Shown here: piece after piece, positions 25,899 through 33,287 of the stretch
How positions within the stretch are numbered: position 1 is the first letter of the stretch
Layout of the letters: every line of letters starts with the position of its first letter
Assembly (NCBI RefSeq): GCF_025854375.1
Contig: NZ_CP107575.1
Coordinates: 1,054,001-1,118,000, forward strand
Reading direction: 5' to 3'
Length of the DNA: 64,000 bases
Source of the DNA: Glutamicibacter sp. JL.03c
Lineage (GTDB): Bacteria; Actinomycetota; Actinomycetes; Actinomycetales; Micrococcaceae
Position numbers and translations under genes: made by a program
The notes under the pieces: model-generated
Told to the model about the DNA's origin: nothing
What the model saw: the letters and a program-made list of their open reading frames with translations, nothing else
Database searches by the model: none

Positions 25899-26564
25899 AT
25901 GGCTGCAGGACCAATGGCCTTGTTGGGGCTTGAAAAAACGAGCCTGAGGGAACAAACCCTCACTGCCTTGCGCCAGGCCATCACCACCGGGCAGCTCGAA
26001 CCAGGAAAGCATCTGGTGGAAACCGAGCTGTCCGAGATGCTCAATATCAGCCGCGGCACGTTGCGCGAAGCACTGCGTCAGCTCCAGCAGGAAGGCCTGG
26101 TTGCACCCGGCGCGCGGGGACGGCTCTCGGTGCGCAGCTTGGACGTCAAGGAGATCAGGGACATCTTTGCGGTGCGCGCCGCGCTGGAGACACTGGCTGC
26201 ACAGACGCTATGCCGACTCGATGACCGAAGCGATGCCGTCGCCCAATTGCGATCGGCCCTGAAACTCATGGACAACGAAGTCAAGCATAGCCTTGAACGC
26301 GGTATCGAAGCGGATCTCGACTTCCACCGAGTGCTTTGCCGGATCACCGGCAACGAGTCGCTGCTCCACGCATGGGAACAGCTTGAAGGTAGCATTCGCA
26401 TGTCCATCATGTGGGCCGGCAAAGAGCGCGGAATCAAGAACATGGATGTCTCTCGCCACGAAGAAATCGTTGATGCTATCGATTCGGCTGATGTCGGGTT
26501 GGCTGCTGCCGTGATCAGTGCGCACATGGACACCGCTGCAGAAGTTCTCGTCTCGTCGAAGTAG
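25899..26564 (+). CDS. GntR-family regulator, FadR/FCD subfamily
   Basis: A 221-residue regulator. The N-terminal winged helix (about 15-75) reads LREQTLTALRQAITTGQLEPGKHLVETELSEMLNISRGTLREALRQLQQEG, as split between recognition helix and wing. The all-helical FCD effector domain has the metal-binding pattern LDFHRVLCRITGNESLL, and H-E-x-I-V-D-AI with a final AHMDTAAEVL. FCD proteins typically sense carboxylates or sugar acids. The ATG at 25899 is preceded by GAAGAGGG at eight bases; the in-frame GTG at 25890 lies within that signal. The shared 14-base motif links it to the SDR, MHS transporter and transketolase genes. Confidence 0.92.
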   Translation: MAAGPMALLGLEKTSLREQTLTALRQAITTGQLEPGKHLVETELSEMLNISRGTLREALRQLQQEGLVAPGARGRLSVRSLDVKEIRDIFAVRAALETLAAQTLCRLDDRSDAVAQLRSALKLMDNEVKHSLERGIEADLDFHRVLCRITGNESLLHAWEQLEGSIRMSIMWAGKERGIKNMDVSRHEEIVDAIDSADVGLAAAVISAHMDTAAEVLVSSK

Positions 26565-26683
26565 CTGAGGGTTCCTGGCCAACAGGACGACCGCACTGGA
26601 ATTAAGGCAAGGCAGCGCGCGTGTACTGATGAGTGTCAGGGGTGTACGCGCGTTGAGCCGTTCGGCAGATCGCCATCGGCTGT

Positions 26684-26986
26684 CTAGGACCTTCGTTCTT
26701 CAAGCTTTTGCGGTGGTGCAACGATGACCTCATGGCGAACGCCACGGCCGGGCAGACCCTCAAGATCGATGACTAAGAACCAGGGCCCTGAATGCGGTAC
26801 TTTGACCCGGTAGGGCGCTCGGCGGGCGACGCCGCCGTGAAAGTCGTATTTTTCACCGTCTTCGAAGGACGCGAAATTCTCTGGATCCATCAGCCTGACA
26901 TTGGCTAGTCCGCTGAGAGTCACCACCAAGACGCTGCCTCGCTCTAGATGTTCCCAAGAGTATTCTGCGAAATTTGGTTCGGTCAC
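26684..26986 (-). CDS. DUF1883 domain protein
   Basis: A protein of about 100 residues, covering almost the whole DUF1883 domain: EYSWEHLERGSVLVVTLSGLANVRLMD, then FHGGVARRAPYRVKVPHSGPWFLVIDLEG. The alternating hydrophobic pattern suggests a small beta-sandwich. Function is unknown; some DUF1883 domains are fused to TIR or other defence-associated domains, but this one stands alone. GTG at 26986 is chosen because the domain begins just after it; the longer frame to 27082 crosses the hairpin at 27026-27071. No strong ribosome binding site is visible. Confidence 0.72.
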   Translation of the reverse strand: MTEPNFAEYSWEHLERGSVLVVTLSGLANVRLMDPENFASFEDGEKYDFHGGVARRAPYRVKVPHSGPWFLVIDLEGLPGRGVRHEVIVAPPQKLEERRS

Positions 26987-27025
26987 GAGGAAACTTTCTG
27001 ATGAACGGGAAGACTTCAAGGACGA

Positions 27026-27071
27026 GCGGCGTCCGATCCACCAACCTATCAGTTGATGAATCGGACGCCGC
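27026..27071 (-). terminator. Hairpin after the alcohol dehydrogenase gene
   Basis: Perfect 12-base arms at 27026-27037 and 27060-27071, with a 22-base loop, lie 15 bases past the adh stop on the minus strand. There is no T tail, so termination may be partial and allow read-through into the DUF1883 gene. Confidence 0.55.
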
Positions 27072-27085
27072 CAAGAGTTCAATGA

Positions 27086-28132
27086 CTAGGCCATCGTCGC
27101 GGTGTCAATCACGAAGCGGTAGCGGACATCCGACTTCAGGACGCGCTCGTAAGCCTCGTTGATCTGGTCTGCAGAAATGATTTCAATTTCTGCGCCGATA
27201 CCGTGCTCGCCGCAGAAGTCCAGCATTTCCTGGGTCTCCTTGATTCCACCAATGCTGGAACCAGCGAAGGAGCGGCGTCCACCGATCAGGGCGAACGCGT
27301 TCACGGGAAGCGGCTCAGCGGGAGCACCAACATTGACCAAGGTGCCATCAACACGCAGCAACTGCAGGTAGGAACTGATGTCGATCGAGGCGCTGACCGT
27401 GTTGATGATGAGGTCGAAGGTCTTGTGCAGATCCTTGAAGGTGCTCTCGTCGCTGGTAGCGCGGTAGTCGCTAGCGCCGAGCTTCAAGCCGTCTTCCTTC
27501 TTCTTCAGCGACTGGGACAGAACGGTCACGTCGGCGCCCATGGCGCTGGCGATCTTCACTGCCATGTGGCCCAAGCCGCCCAAACCTACGACAGCAACCT
27601 TCTTGCCCGGGCCTGCGTTCCAATGGTGCAGCGGCGAGTAGGTGGTGATGCCGGCGCAAAGCAGGGGAGCCGCAACATCAAGCTCGATGCCATCAGGGAT
27701 GCTCAGGACAAAGTCTTCGGTGACAACCACGTTGGTGGTGTAGCCACCCTGGGTGATGGTGCCGTCGCGGTCGGTGGCACCGTAGGTGCCAACCATGCCC
27801 TCAACGCAGAACTGTTCTTCCCCGGCAACACAGTATTCGCACTTGCCGCAGGAGTTGACCATGCAGCCCACGCCGACACGGTCGCCGACCTTGTGCTTGG
27901 TGACCTCGGAGCCGACCTCTGCAACGATGCCAGCGATTTCGTGCCCTGGAGCCAGGGGGTAGGACTGCGGTCCCCAATCGCCCTTAACGGTGTGGATGTC
28001 GGAGTGGCAGATGCCGGCGAACTTGATGTCGATCAGAACGTCCTTTGGACCCACTGCCCGACGCTCGATCTGGATCGGAGCCAGTGGCTCAGTTGCTGAT
28101 GGGGCTGCATATGCATTGGCGATAGTTGTCAT
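27086..28132 (-). CDS. Zinc-dependent NAD(P) alcohol dehydrogenase (cinnamyl/YahK type)
   Basis: A 348-residue medium-chain dehydrogenase. Catalytic zinc ligands: Cys in [16 protein letters not shown] and His-Glu in PGHEIAG. Structural zinc cysteines: [15 protein letters not shown]. Cofactor loop: [15 protein letters not shown]. The sequence [16 protein letters not shown] and the length fit the NADP(H)-preferring cinnamyl-alcohol-dehydrogenase-like group (YahK, AdhC of mycobacteria), which reduces a broad set of aldehydes. It is a single gene with AGGAAG upstream of the ATG. A 217-base region up to 28349 holds its promoter; no regulator binding site was recognised. Confidence 0.93.
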   Translation of the reverse strand: MTTIANAYAAPSATEPLAPIQIERRAVGPKDVLIDIKFAGICHSDIHTVKGDWGPQSYPLAPGHEIAGIVAEVGSEVTKHKVGDRVGVGCMVNSCGKCEYCVAGEEQFCVEGMVGTYGATDRDGTITQGGYTTNVVVTEDFVLSIPDGIELDVAAPLLCAGITTYSPLHHWNAGPGKKVAVVGLGGLGHMAVKIASAMGADVTVLSQSLKKKEDGLKLGASDYRATSDESTFKDLHKTFDLIINTVSASIDISSYLQLLRVDGTLVNVGAPAEPLPVNAFALIGGRRSFAGSSIGGIKETQEMLDFCGEHGIGAEIEIISADQINEAYERVLKSDVRYRFVIDTATMA

Positions 28133-28349
28133 AGGAGTGTTCTTCCTTTGTTTATCTGTTTACTTGTCACCGTCAGCCGGTGCCGGCTTACGGAGGTATT
28201 CAGTTACTGGCGAATCCAGATTTTCGCGCATTGTCGCAAGCGATTCTTGTGAGATTTGATGCTTAGCGGGAGAAATATGACTTATTCCCTCTAGCGACAA
28301 CAGCGTCCGATGGGTAAATAATCCCAACCCGACGAAATTTCTTGCTTTT

Positions 28350-29630
28350 TCAGTTCCGGCAGGGGAGTCGGGCCGGATTCAAATCGTTGCCAGCTCGAAG
28401 CGGTTCGTGCCGTGCGGACCTCCGGGCCAGAATGGCCAGAATGGTCACAGGAATCAAGGTCAGCACGGCCACACAGGCGCCAAGGAGCATCGGGCCAGTG
28501 GTGCCCATTGAGGATTCCAGCGCCTTGCCTCCGGCCCACGAAGCGAGGACCGTGCCGGCGTTGAAACCAGCAACGGTTAGCGAGGAAGCCATTGTTGGCG
28601 CTTTCTTGCCGTAGGCAATGGCCAGGGAAGCGAGGATCGGATTCGCTCCGAGACCGAAGAACCCAAGCAGGGCAATCAATGCGATCGTTGGCAGCTTCTG
28701 GTCCGAAAGCAGGCAGATTGCCAGCAGGATCAGGGTCGAGACCGCTGGAGCGATGATGGTGAGCAGATGCGGATGAGCATCACCAAGTCTGCCACCCACT
28801 AGCGAACCAACTAGTGAACCGATGCCAAAGCCGATCAACACCAGAGGTATGGATATTTCGCTGAACCCCGTGGCATCAACGAGCAGAGGCGAGATATACG
28901 AATAAGCAGCCAGGACACCGCCGGTCGTAGTGGCGCAGGCCGCCAGAGTGAGCCACATTGGGCCCGAGGCAAGGCCGGCTATCTCATTGCGTACCGAAAC
29001 ACCGGAGTGTTTCGCTTTATCCTGCGGCACGAAGCGGGCGATAAGCACGGCGGAAACTACAGCAAGCGCTGCCAGGCCCCAGAACGATCCGCGCCAGCCG
29101 AAATATTGCGTAGCAAAGGCGCCCAAGGGCACCCCGAGGACCGTGGCGAGCATGCCACCGGCATTGATGATTCCCAAGGCCCGTGAAGCCATGCCCGGGC
29201 CAGCGCTTTTGGCCGCGACCACACCGGCGATAGCCCAGAACGCGCCAGTGGCCAGTGCCGTGATGAATCGCGCCATGAGCAACAGCTGGAGGTTCGAACC
29301 AAGAGCGACAACGACGTGCCCAGTGGCGAAAACCGCCAAAGCCAGGAGCAGCGTAAGCCGTTTGGGCAACCGCAAGGTGAGCAGGGCCATCAGCGGGGCG
29401 CCGATGACCATGCCCGCGGCAAACACCGTGATGAGCAGGCCGGCTTGGGAAATGCTGATTTCCAGGTCAGCCGCAAGTTGGGTGAGGATTCCAGCGACGA
29501 TGAACTCCGTGGTGAGCATCGTGAAGGTGCCGGCAGCAAGGATGTATACGACCAGCGGGATCCGCCTGCCGGTTGTCCTACGTGCAGTGGTGCCGGATGG
29601 CACAGGAAGACGACGTTCGTCGACGTTCAT
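28350..29630 (-). CDS. MFS transporter, AraJ/Cmx-like 12-TM exporter
   Basis: A 426-residue transporter with twelve membrane segments. The N-terminal FTMLTTEFIVAGILTQLAADLEIS resembles the DHA1 drug-efflux group (AraJ, chloramphenicol exporters Cmx/CmlR). The loop 2-3 motif is degenerate (MALLTLRLPKRLTL), while GVPLGAFATQYFGWRGSFW is the conserved motif C-like region near TM5. It likely exports a toxic compound. ATG 29630 has AGGAAC about five bases upstream. It is divergent from an HTH regulator, with a 19-bp palindrome in between, which suggests local control. Confidence 0.85.
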   Translation of the reverse strand: MNVDERRLPVPSGTTARRTTGRRIPLVVYILAAGTFTMLTTEFIVAGILTQLAADLEISISQAGLLITVFAAGMVIGAPLMALLTLRLPKRLTLLLALAVFATGHVVVALGSNLQLLLMARFITALATGAFWAIAGVVAAKSAGPGMASRALGIINAGGMLATVLGVPLGAFATQYFGWRGSFWGLAALAVVSAVLIARFVPQDKAKHSGVSVRNEIAGLASGPMWLTLAACATTTGGVLAAYSYISPLLVDATGFSEISIPLVLIGFGIGSLVGSLVGGRLGDAHPHLLTIIAPAVSTLILLAICLLSDQKLPTIALIALLGFFGLGANPILASLAIAYGKKAPTMASSLTVAGFNAGTVLASWAGGKALESSMGTTGPMLLGACVAVLTLIPVTILAILARRSARHEPLRAGNDLNPARLPCRN

Positions 29631-29711
29631 CAAGTTCCTATTCTTCTAACTTCTTTTGCTTGCCCATCCATTACATCCCGAGCGGCAACCGCCAAAAAGG
29701 GTGAGTTTATG

Positions 29712-29730
29712 GGGGTACCACTGGTACCCC
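29712..29730. promoter_or_regulatory. 19-bp perfect palindrome, likely operator
   Basis: GGGGTACCA-C-TGGTACCCC lies 34-52 bases before the regulator's ATG and about 82 bases from the MFS start. It is the only symmetric element in the divergent region and is a natural site for the adjacent HTH regulator. Confidence 0.75.
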
Positions 29731-29763
29731 TGAAAATCATCGAATGTGCTTTACCGTGGAACC

Positions 29764-30663
29764 ATGAACGAACCCGACGCCCAGCGCAGTAACATCAACG
29801 ATTTCCTCACCAGTCGCAGGGCGAGGCTGCGCCCCGGGGATGTCGGATTGCCGGCAGGCAATCGTCGACGAGTGCCTGGATTGCGCAGGGAAGAAGTCGC
29901 CGTGCTCGCCGGGGTCAGTCCAGAGTGGTACACGCGGTTGGAAAAAGGGAATATTGCCGGCGTCTCCGAGGATGTCCTCGTGGCAGTAGCTACGGCCCTG
30001 CGATTGAATGAAGAGGAACGCACCTATCTCTTCGAGCTGGCGCACGCCGCACGTGGCAGCGCGCGGAAGCCGGCGCGCCGCAAAAAAGCCGAGCCTATTG
30101 CCGAATCGGTGCAGTGGTTCCTGGATTCAGCCACTCTGTCAGCCGGTTTTGTCCGCAACGGCCGATTGGATGTGGTCGCTTCGAACCAGCTCGGCCGCGC
30201 CCTGCACGCGCCGATGATGAGCAGCGAAACAACGCTGGCCAATGGCAACGCGAATTTTGCCCGATTCCATTTTCTTGATCCAGCCGCCAAAGAGTTCTTC
30301 CTCGATTGGAAAGGTGGAGCCGCGGCTACTGCTGCGTTGCTGCGGGCCGAAGCCGGACGGGAACCGAACGACAAGGCGCTGCATGATTTGATCGGCGAGC
30401 TTTCCACGCTCAGCGAAGAATTCCGCACCCTTTGGGCCACCCACAACATCCGATTCACCCATGAGGGCACCAAACGGATCCAGCACCCAGTGGTGGGAAG
30501 GCTGGATTTGGATTATCGTTCCTTCGATATCAACCAGTTGCCGCGGGCGACCCACGAAATGAGCATCTATGTGGCCAAGCCCGGCAGCCCGAGCGAAGAA
30601 GGCCTCAAAATGCTCTCCAGCTGGGCTACGGCCCCACACGTCGCTCCAACTACCATCGCCTGA
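29764..30663 (+). CDS. XRE-type HTH regulator with MmyB-like ligand-binding domain
   Basis: A 299-residue regulator. The N-terminal HTH (about 10-85) has PGLRREEVAVLAGVSPEWYTRLEKGN, the signature of a large actinobacterial family (helix_turn_helix plus MmyB-like PAS-type domain). The C-terminal part (from about 110) contains SVQWFLDSATLSAGFVRNGRLDVVASNQLGRAL and HPVVGRLDLDYRSF, which matches the MmyB-like ligand-binding domain, proposed to bind a small lipid or metabolite. Such regulators usually sit next to the dehydrogenase or pump they control; here it is divergent from an MFS exporter. Start 29764 fits the family N-terminus. Confidence 0.88.
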   Translation: MNEPDAQRSNINDFLTSRRARLRPGDVGLPAGNRRRVPGLRREEVAVLAGVSPEWYTRLEKGNIAGVSEDVLVAVATALRLNEEERTYLFELAHAARGSARKPARRKKAEPIAESVQWFLDSATLSAGFVRNGRLDVVASNQLGRALHAPMMSSETTLANGNANFARFHFLDPAAKEFFLDWKGGAAATAALLRAEAGREPNDKALHDLIGELSTLSEEFRTLWATHNIRFTHEGTKRIQHPVVGRLDLDYRSFDINQLPRATHEMSIYVAKPGSPSEEGLKMLSSWATAPHVAPTTIA

Positions 30664-31006
30664 GTGCGTGGTGGAAATAGGCTTCAGAGCTGCTGCCGGC
30701 AGCGAAATCTCGGTGGTGGGCATCAGGGGCACAGGACGCGGCCGGATAGCCGGGATCTGCACCTCGGGCCAATTCCCGGTAGGCTAGTACCTGGGTCTGC
30801 ATGTTCTATGCGGGTCCCGAATGAAAATAACTCCCAGGGCTGACTGACCGTTGGTCCCGACCGCCAGTTTCGCGGTCCTCGGTAGTGACTTTCGCTAGGG
30901 CCATTTCTGGTTCCAGCGCGGGTCTCGATCGAAGACCAGATCTGGGTAGGGCCACGCGGTTCGCTCATCCACCTAGCTGGGAGCGATCGAAAGGAGCACC
31001 CCCTTA
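30664..31006 (+). promoter_or_regulatory. pnp promoter and structured 5' leader
   Basis: No gene is supported in these 343 bases. A possible promoter is CTGCAC (30757-30762), 17 bases, TAGGCT (30780-30785). The downstream leader has two clean hairpins: GACCGC/GCGGTC (30859-30877) and GGTCT/AGACC (30921-30937). In other bacteria PNPase represses its own synthesis through a structured leader, so these may matter. AAAGGAG lies about ten bases before the ATG. The usual upstream partner rpsO is not here. Confidence 0.45.
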
Positions 31007-33235
31007 ATGGAGGGTCCAGAAATCCAATTCGCCGAAGCGCAGATCGACAACGGTCGCTACGGCACCCGCACCATCCGCTTCGAAACCGGCCGCCTAGCCA
31101 AGCAGGCTGCAGGTTCGGCCATGGTCTATATCGATGACGAAACCGCACTGCTCTCGGCAACCACCGCAGGCAAGCACCCACGCGAAGGCTTCGACTTCTT
31201 CCCACTGACCGTGGACGTTGAAGAGCGCATGTACGCCGCCGGCCGCATCCCAGGCAGCTTCTTCCGCCGCGAAGGCCGCCCATCGACCGAAGCCATCCTG
31301 GCTTGCCGCCTGATGGACCGCCCCCTGCGCCCCGCGTTCGTGAAGGGCCTGCGCAACGAGGTCCAGGTTGTTGTCACCGTACTGTCCATCGAGCCAGATG
31401 AACTGTACGACGTTGTAGCAATCAACGCTTCCTCGATGTCCACCCAGCTTTCGGGCCTGCCATTCTCCGGCCCAATCGGTGGCGTTCGCGTTGCACTGGT
31501 TGACGACGGAAACGGCGCACAGTGGGTTGCTTTCCCACGCCACTCCGAGCTGAAGAACGCTGTCTTCAACATGGTTGTTGCCGGCCGTATCGCTGGCGAC
31601 GACGTTGCCATCATGATGGTGGAAGCTGAAGCTACCGACAACGCGTGGGAACTGATCAAGGACCGCGGCGCTGTTGCTCCAACCGAAGAGGTTGTTGCAG
31701 AAGGCCTTGAGGCTGCCAAGCCGTTCATCAAGGTCCTGTGCGAGGCCCAGGCCGACCTGGCTGCTCGCGCTGCCAAGGAAACCGTTGAATTCCCAGTCTT
31801 CCGCGATTACGAAGAAGACGCCTTCGCTGCTGTCGAGGCTGCCGCTTCGACCCGCCTGGCTGAGATCTACACCATCGCTGACAAGCAGGAGCGCGACAAC
31901 GCTGCCGGCGCCTACAAGGACGAAGTCCTGGCATCGCTGGCCGGCGAAGGCAACACCTTCGAAGGCCGCGAGGGTGAGATCTCCAAGGCCTTCGGCGCTG
32001 TCACCAAGCACATCGTGCGCCAGCGCATCCTGACCGACCAGATCCGTATCGATGGACGTGGACTGGCTGACATCCGCCAGCTCTCCGCCGAGGTCGAGGT
32101 TCTGCCTCGCGTTCACGGTTCGGCAATCTTCGAGCGTGGCGAAACCCAGATCATGGGCGTGACCACCTTGAACATGCTGAAGATGGAACAGCAGATCGAC
32201 TCGCTGTCCCCAGTGAAGTCCAAGCGCTACATGCACAACTACAACTTCCCTCCATACTCGACCGGCGAGACCGGCCGTGTGGGTTCGCCAAAGCGCCGCG
32301 AAATCGGCCACGGCGCACTGGCCGAGCGCGCACTGGTACCAGTGTTGCCAAGCCGCGAGGAATTCCCGTACGCAATCCGCCAGGTCTCCGAGGCGTTGGG
32401 CTCCAACGGCTCGACCTCCATGGGCTCGGTGTGCGCTTCGACCCTGTCGCTGCTGAACGCTGGCGTGCCGCTGAAGGCACCGGTAGCCGGTATCGCCATG
32501 GGCCTGGTTTCGGACACCGTCAATGGTGAAACCCGTTACGCTGCCCTGACCGATATCCTCGGTGCTGAAGATGCCATGGGCGACATGGACTTCAAGGTTG
32601 CCGGTACTTCCGAGTTCGTCACCGCAATCCAGCTGGACACCAAGCTGGATGGCATTCCAGCTTCGGTTCTCGCCGCCGCGCTGACCCAGGCTCGCGAAGC
32701 CCGCCTGCACATTCTGAACGTCCTGAACCAGGCCATCGACACCCCGGATGAGCTGAACGTCAACGCTCCGCGCATCATCTCCGTGAAGATCCCAGTGGAC
32801 AAGATCGGCGAGGTCATCGGCCCTAAGGGCAAGATGATCAACCAGATCCAGGAAGACACCGGCGCGGACATCTCGATCGAGGATGACGGCACCGTGCTGA
32901 TCGGCGCAACCAACGGCGAGTCCGCCGAGGCTGCCCGCTCGGCCATCAATGCTATTGCCAACCCTCAGGTTCCTGAGGTCGGCGAGCGCTACCTGGGTAC
33001 CGTCGTGAAGCTGACCACCTTCGGTGCGTTCGTTTCGCTGACCCCTGGCAAGGACGGTCTGCTGCACATCTCCGAGCTGCGCAAGATCAACGATGGCAAG
33101 CGTGTCGAGGACGTTGAAGACGTTGTCGGCGTTGGCCAGAAGCTGCAGGTGGAGATCACCAAGATTGATGACCGCGGCAAGCTGTCGCTGGCTCCAGTCA
33201 TCGACGAGGCTGAAGAAGAAGCTGCTGCTGAGTAG
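31007..33235 (+). CDS. pnp: Polyribonucleotide nucleotidyltransferase (PNPase)
   Basis: A 742-residue 3'-to-5' phosphorolytic exoribonuclease. Domain order is standard: first RNase PH core (about 15-145), all-helical linker, second RNase PH core (about 340-560, with [15 protein letters not shown]-like catalytic region [17 protein letters not shown] and [18 protein letters not shown] carrying the metal-binding aspartates), KH domain ([18 protein letters not shown]) and a C-terminal S1 domain ([28 protein letters not shown]). It ends in an acidic tail. Codon use is strongly biased to GC-ending major codons, as for a highly expressed gene. A strong terminator follows, immediately behind which a group II intron is inserted. 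Confidence 0.97.
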   Translation: MEGPEIQFAEAQIDNGRYGTRTIRFETGRLAKQAAGSAMVYIDDETALLSATTAGKHPREGFDFFPLTVDVEERMYAAGRIPGSFFRREGRPSTEAILACRLMDRPLRPAFVKGLRNEVQVVVTVLSIEPDELYDVVAINASSMSTQLSGLPFSGPIGGVRVALVDDGNGAQWVAFPRHSELKNAVFNMVVAGRIAGDDVAIMMVEAEATDNAWELIKDRGAVAPTEEVVAEGLEAAKPFIKVLCEAQADLAARAAKETVEFPVFRDYEEDAFAAVEAAASTRLAEIYTIADKQERDNAAGAYKDEVLASLAGEGNTFEGREGEISKAFGAVTKHIVRQRILTDQIRIDGRGLADIRQLSAEVEVLPRVHGSAIFERGETQIMGVTTLNMLKMEQQIDSLSPVKSKRYMHNYNFPPYSTGETGRVGSPKRREIGHGALAERALVPVLPSREEFPYAIRQVSEALGSNGSTSMGSVCASTLSLLNAGVPLKAPVAGIAMGLVSDTVNGETRYAALTDILGAEDAMGDMDFKVAGTSEFVTAIQLDTKLDGIPASVLAAALTQAREARLHILNVLNQAIDTPDELNVNAPRIISVKIPVDKIGEVIGPKGKMINQIQEDTGADISIEDDGTVLIGATNGESAEAARSAINAIANPQVPEVGERYLGTVVKLTTFGAFVSLTPGKDGLLHISELRKINDGKRVEDVEDVVGVGQKLQVEITKIDDRGKLSLAPVIDEAEEEAAAE

Positions 33236-33249
33236 TCTTTAGACGCTGC

Positions 33250-33287
33250 AAGAAACCCCGGTCCACTTGGTGGGCCGGGGTTTTCTT
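33250..33287 (+). terminator. pnp intrinsic terminator and group IIC intron target
   Basis: The arms AAGAAAACCCCGG-like 33250-33266 and 33269-33287 form a GC-rich stem with a TTTTCTT tail. The intron begins at the next base (33288). Group IIC introns are known to recognise such stem-loops as target. Confidence 0.9.

Noticed and set aside
31094-33067. 657-codon minus-strand ORF antisense to pnp
   Set aside because: It arises from strong codon bias in pnp; no motif is recognisable and pnp is certain.
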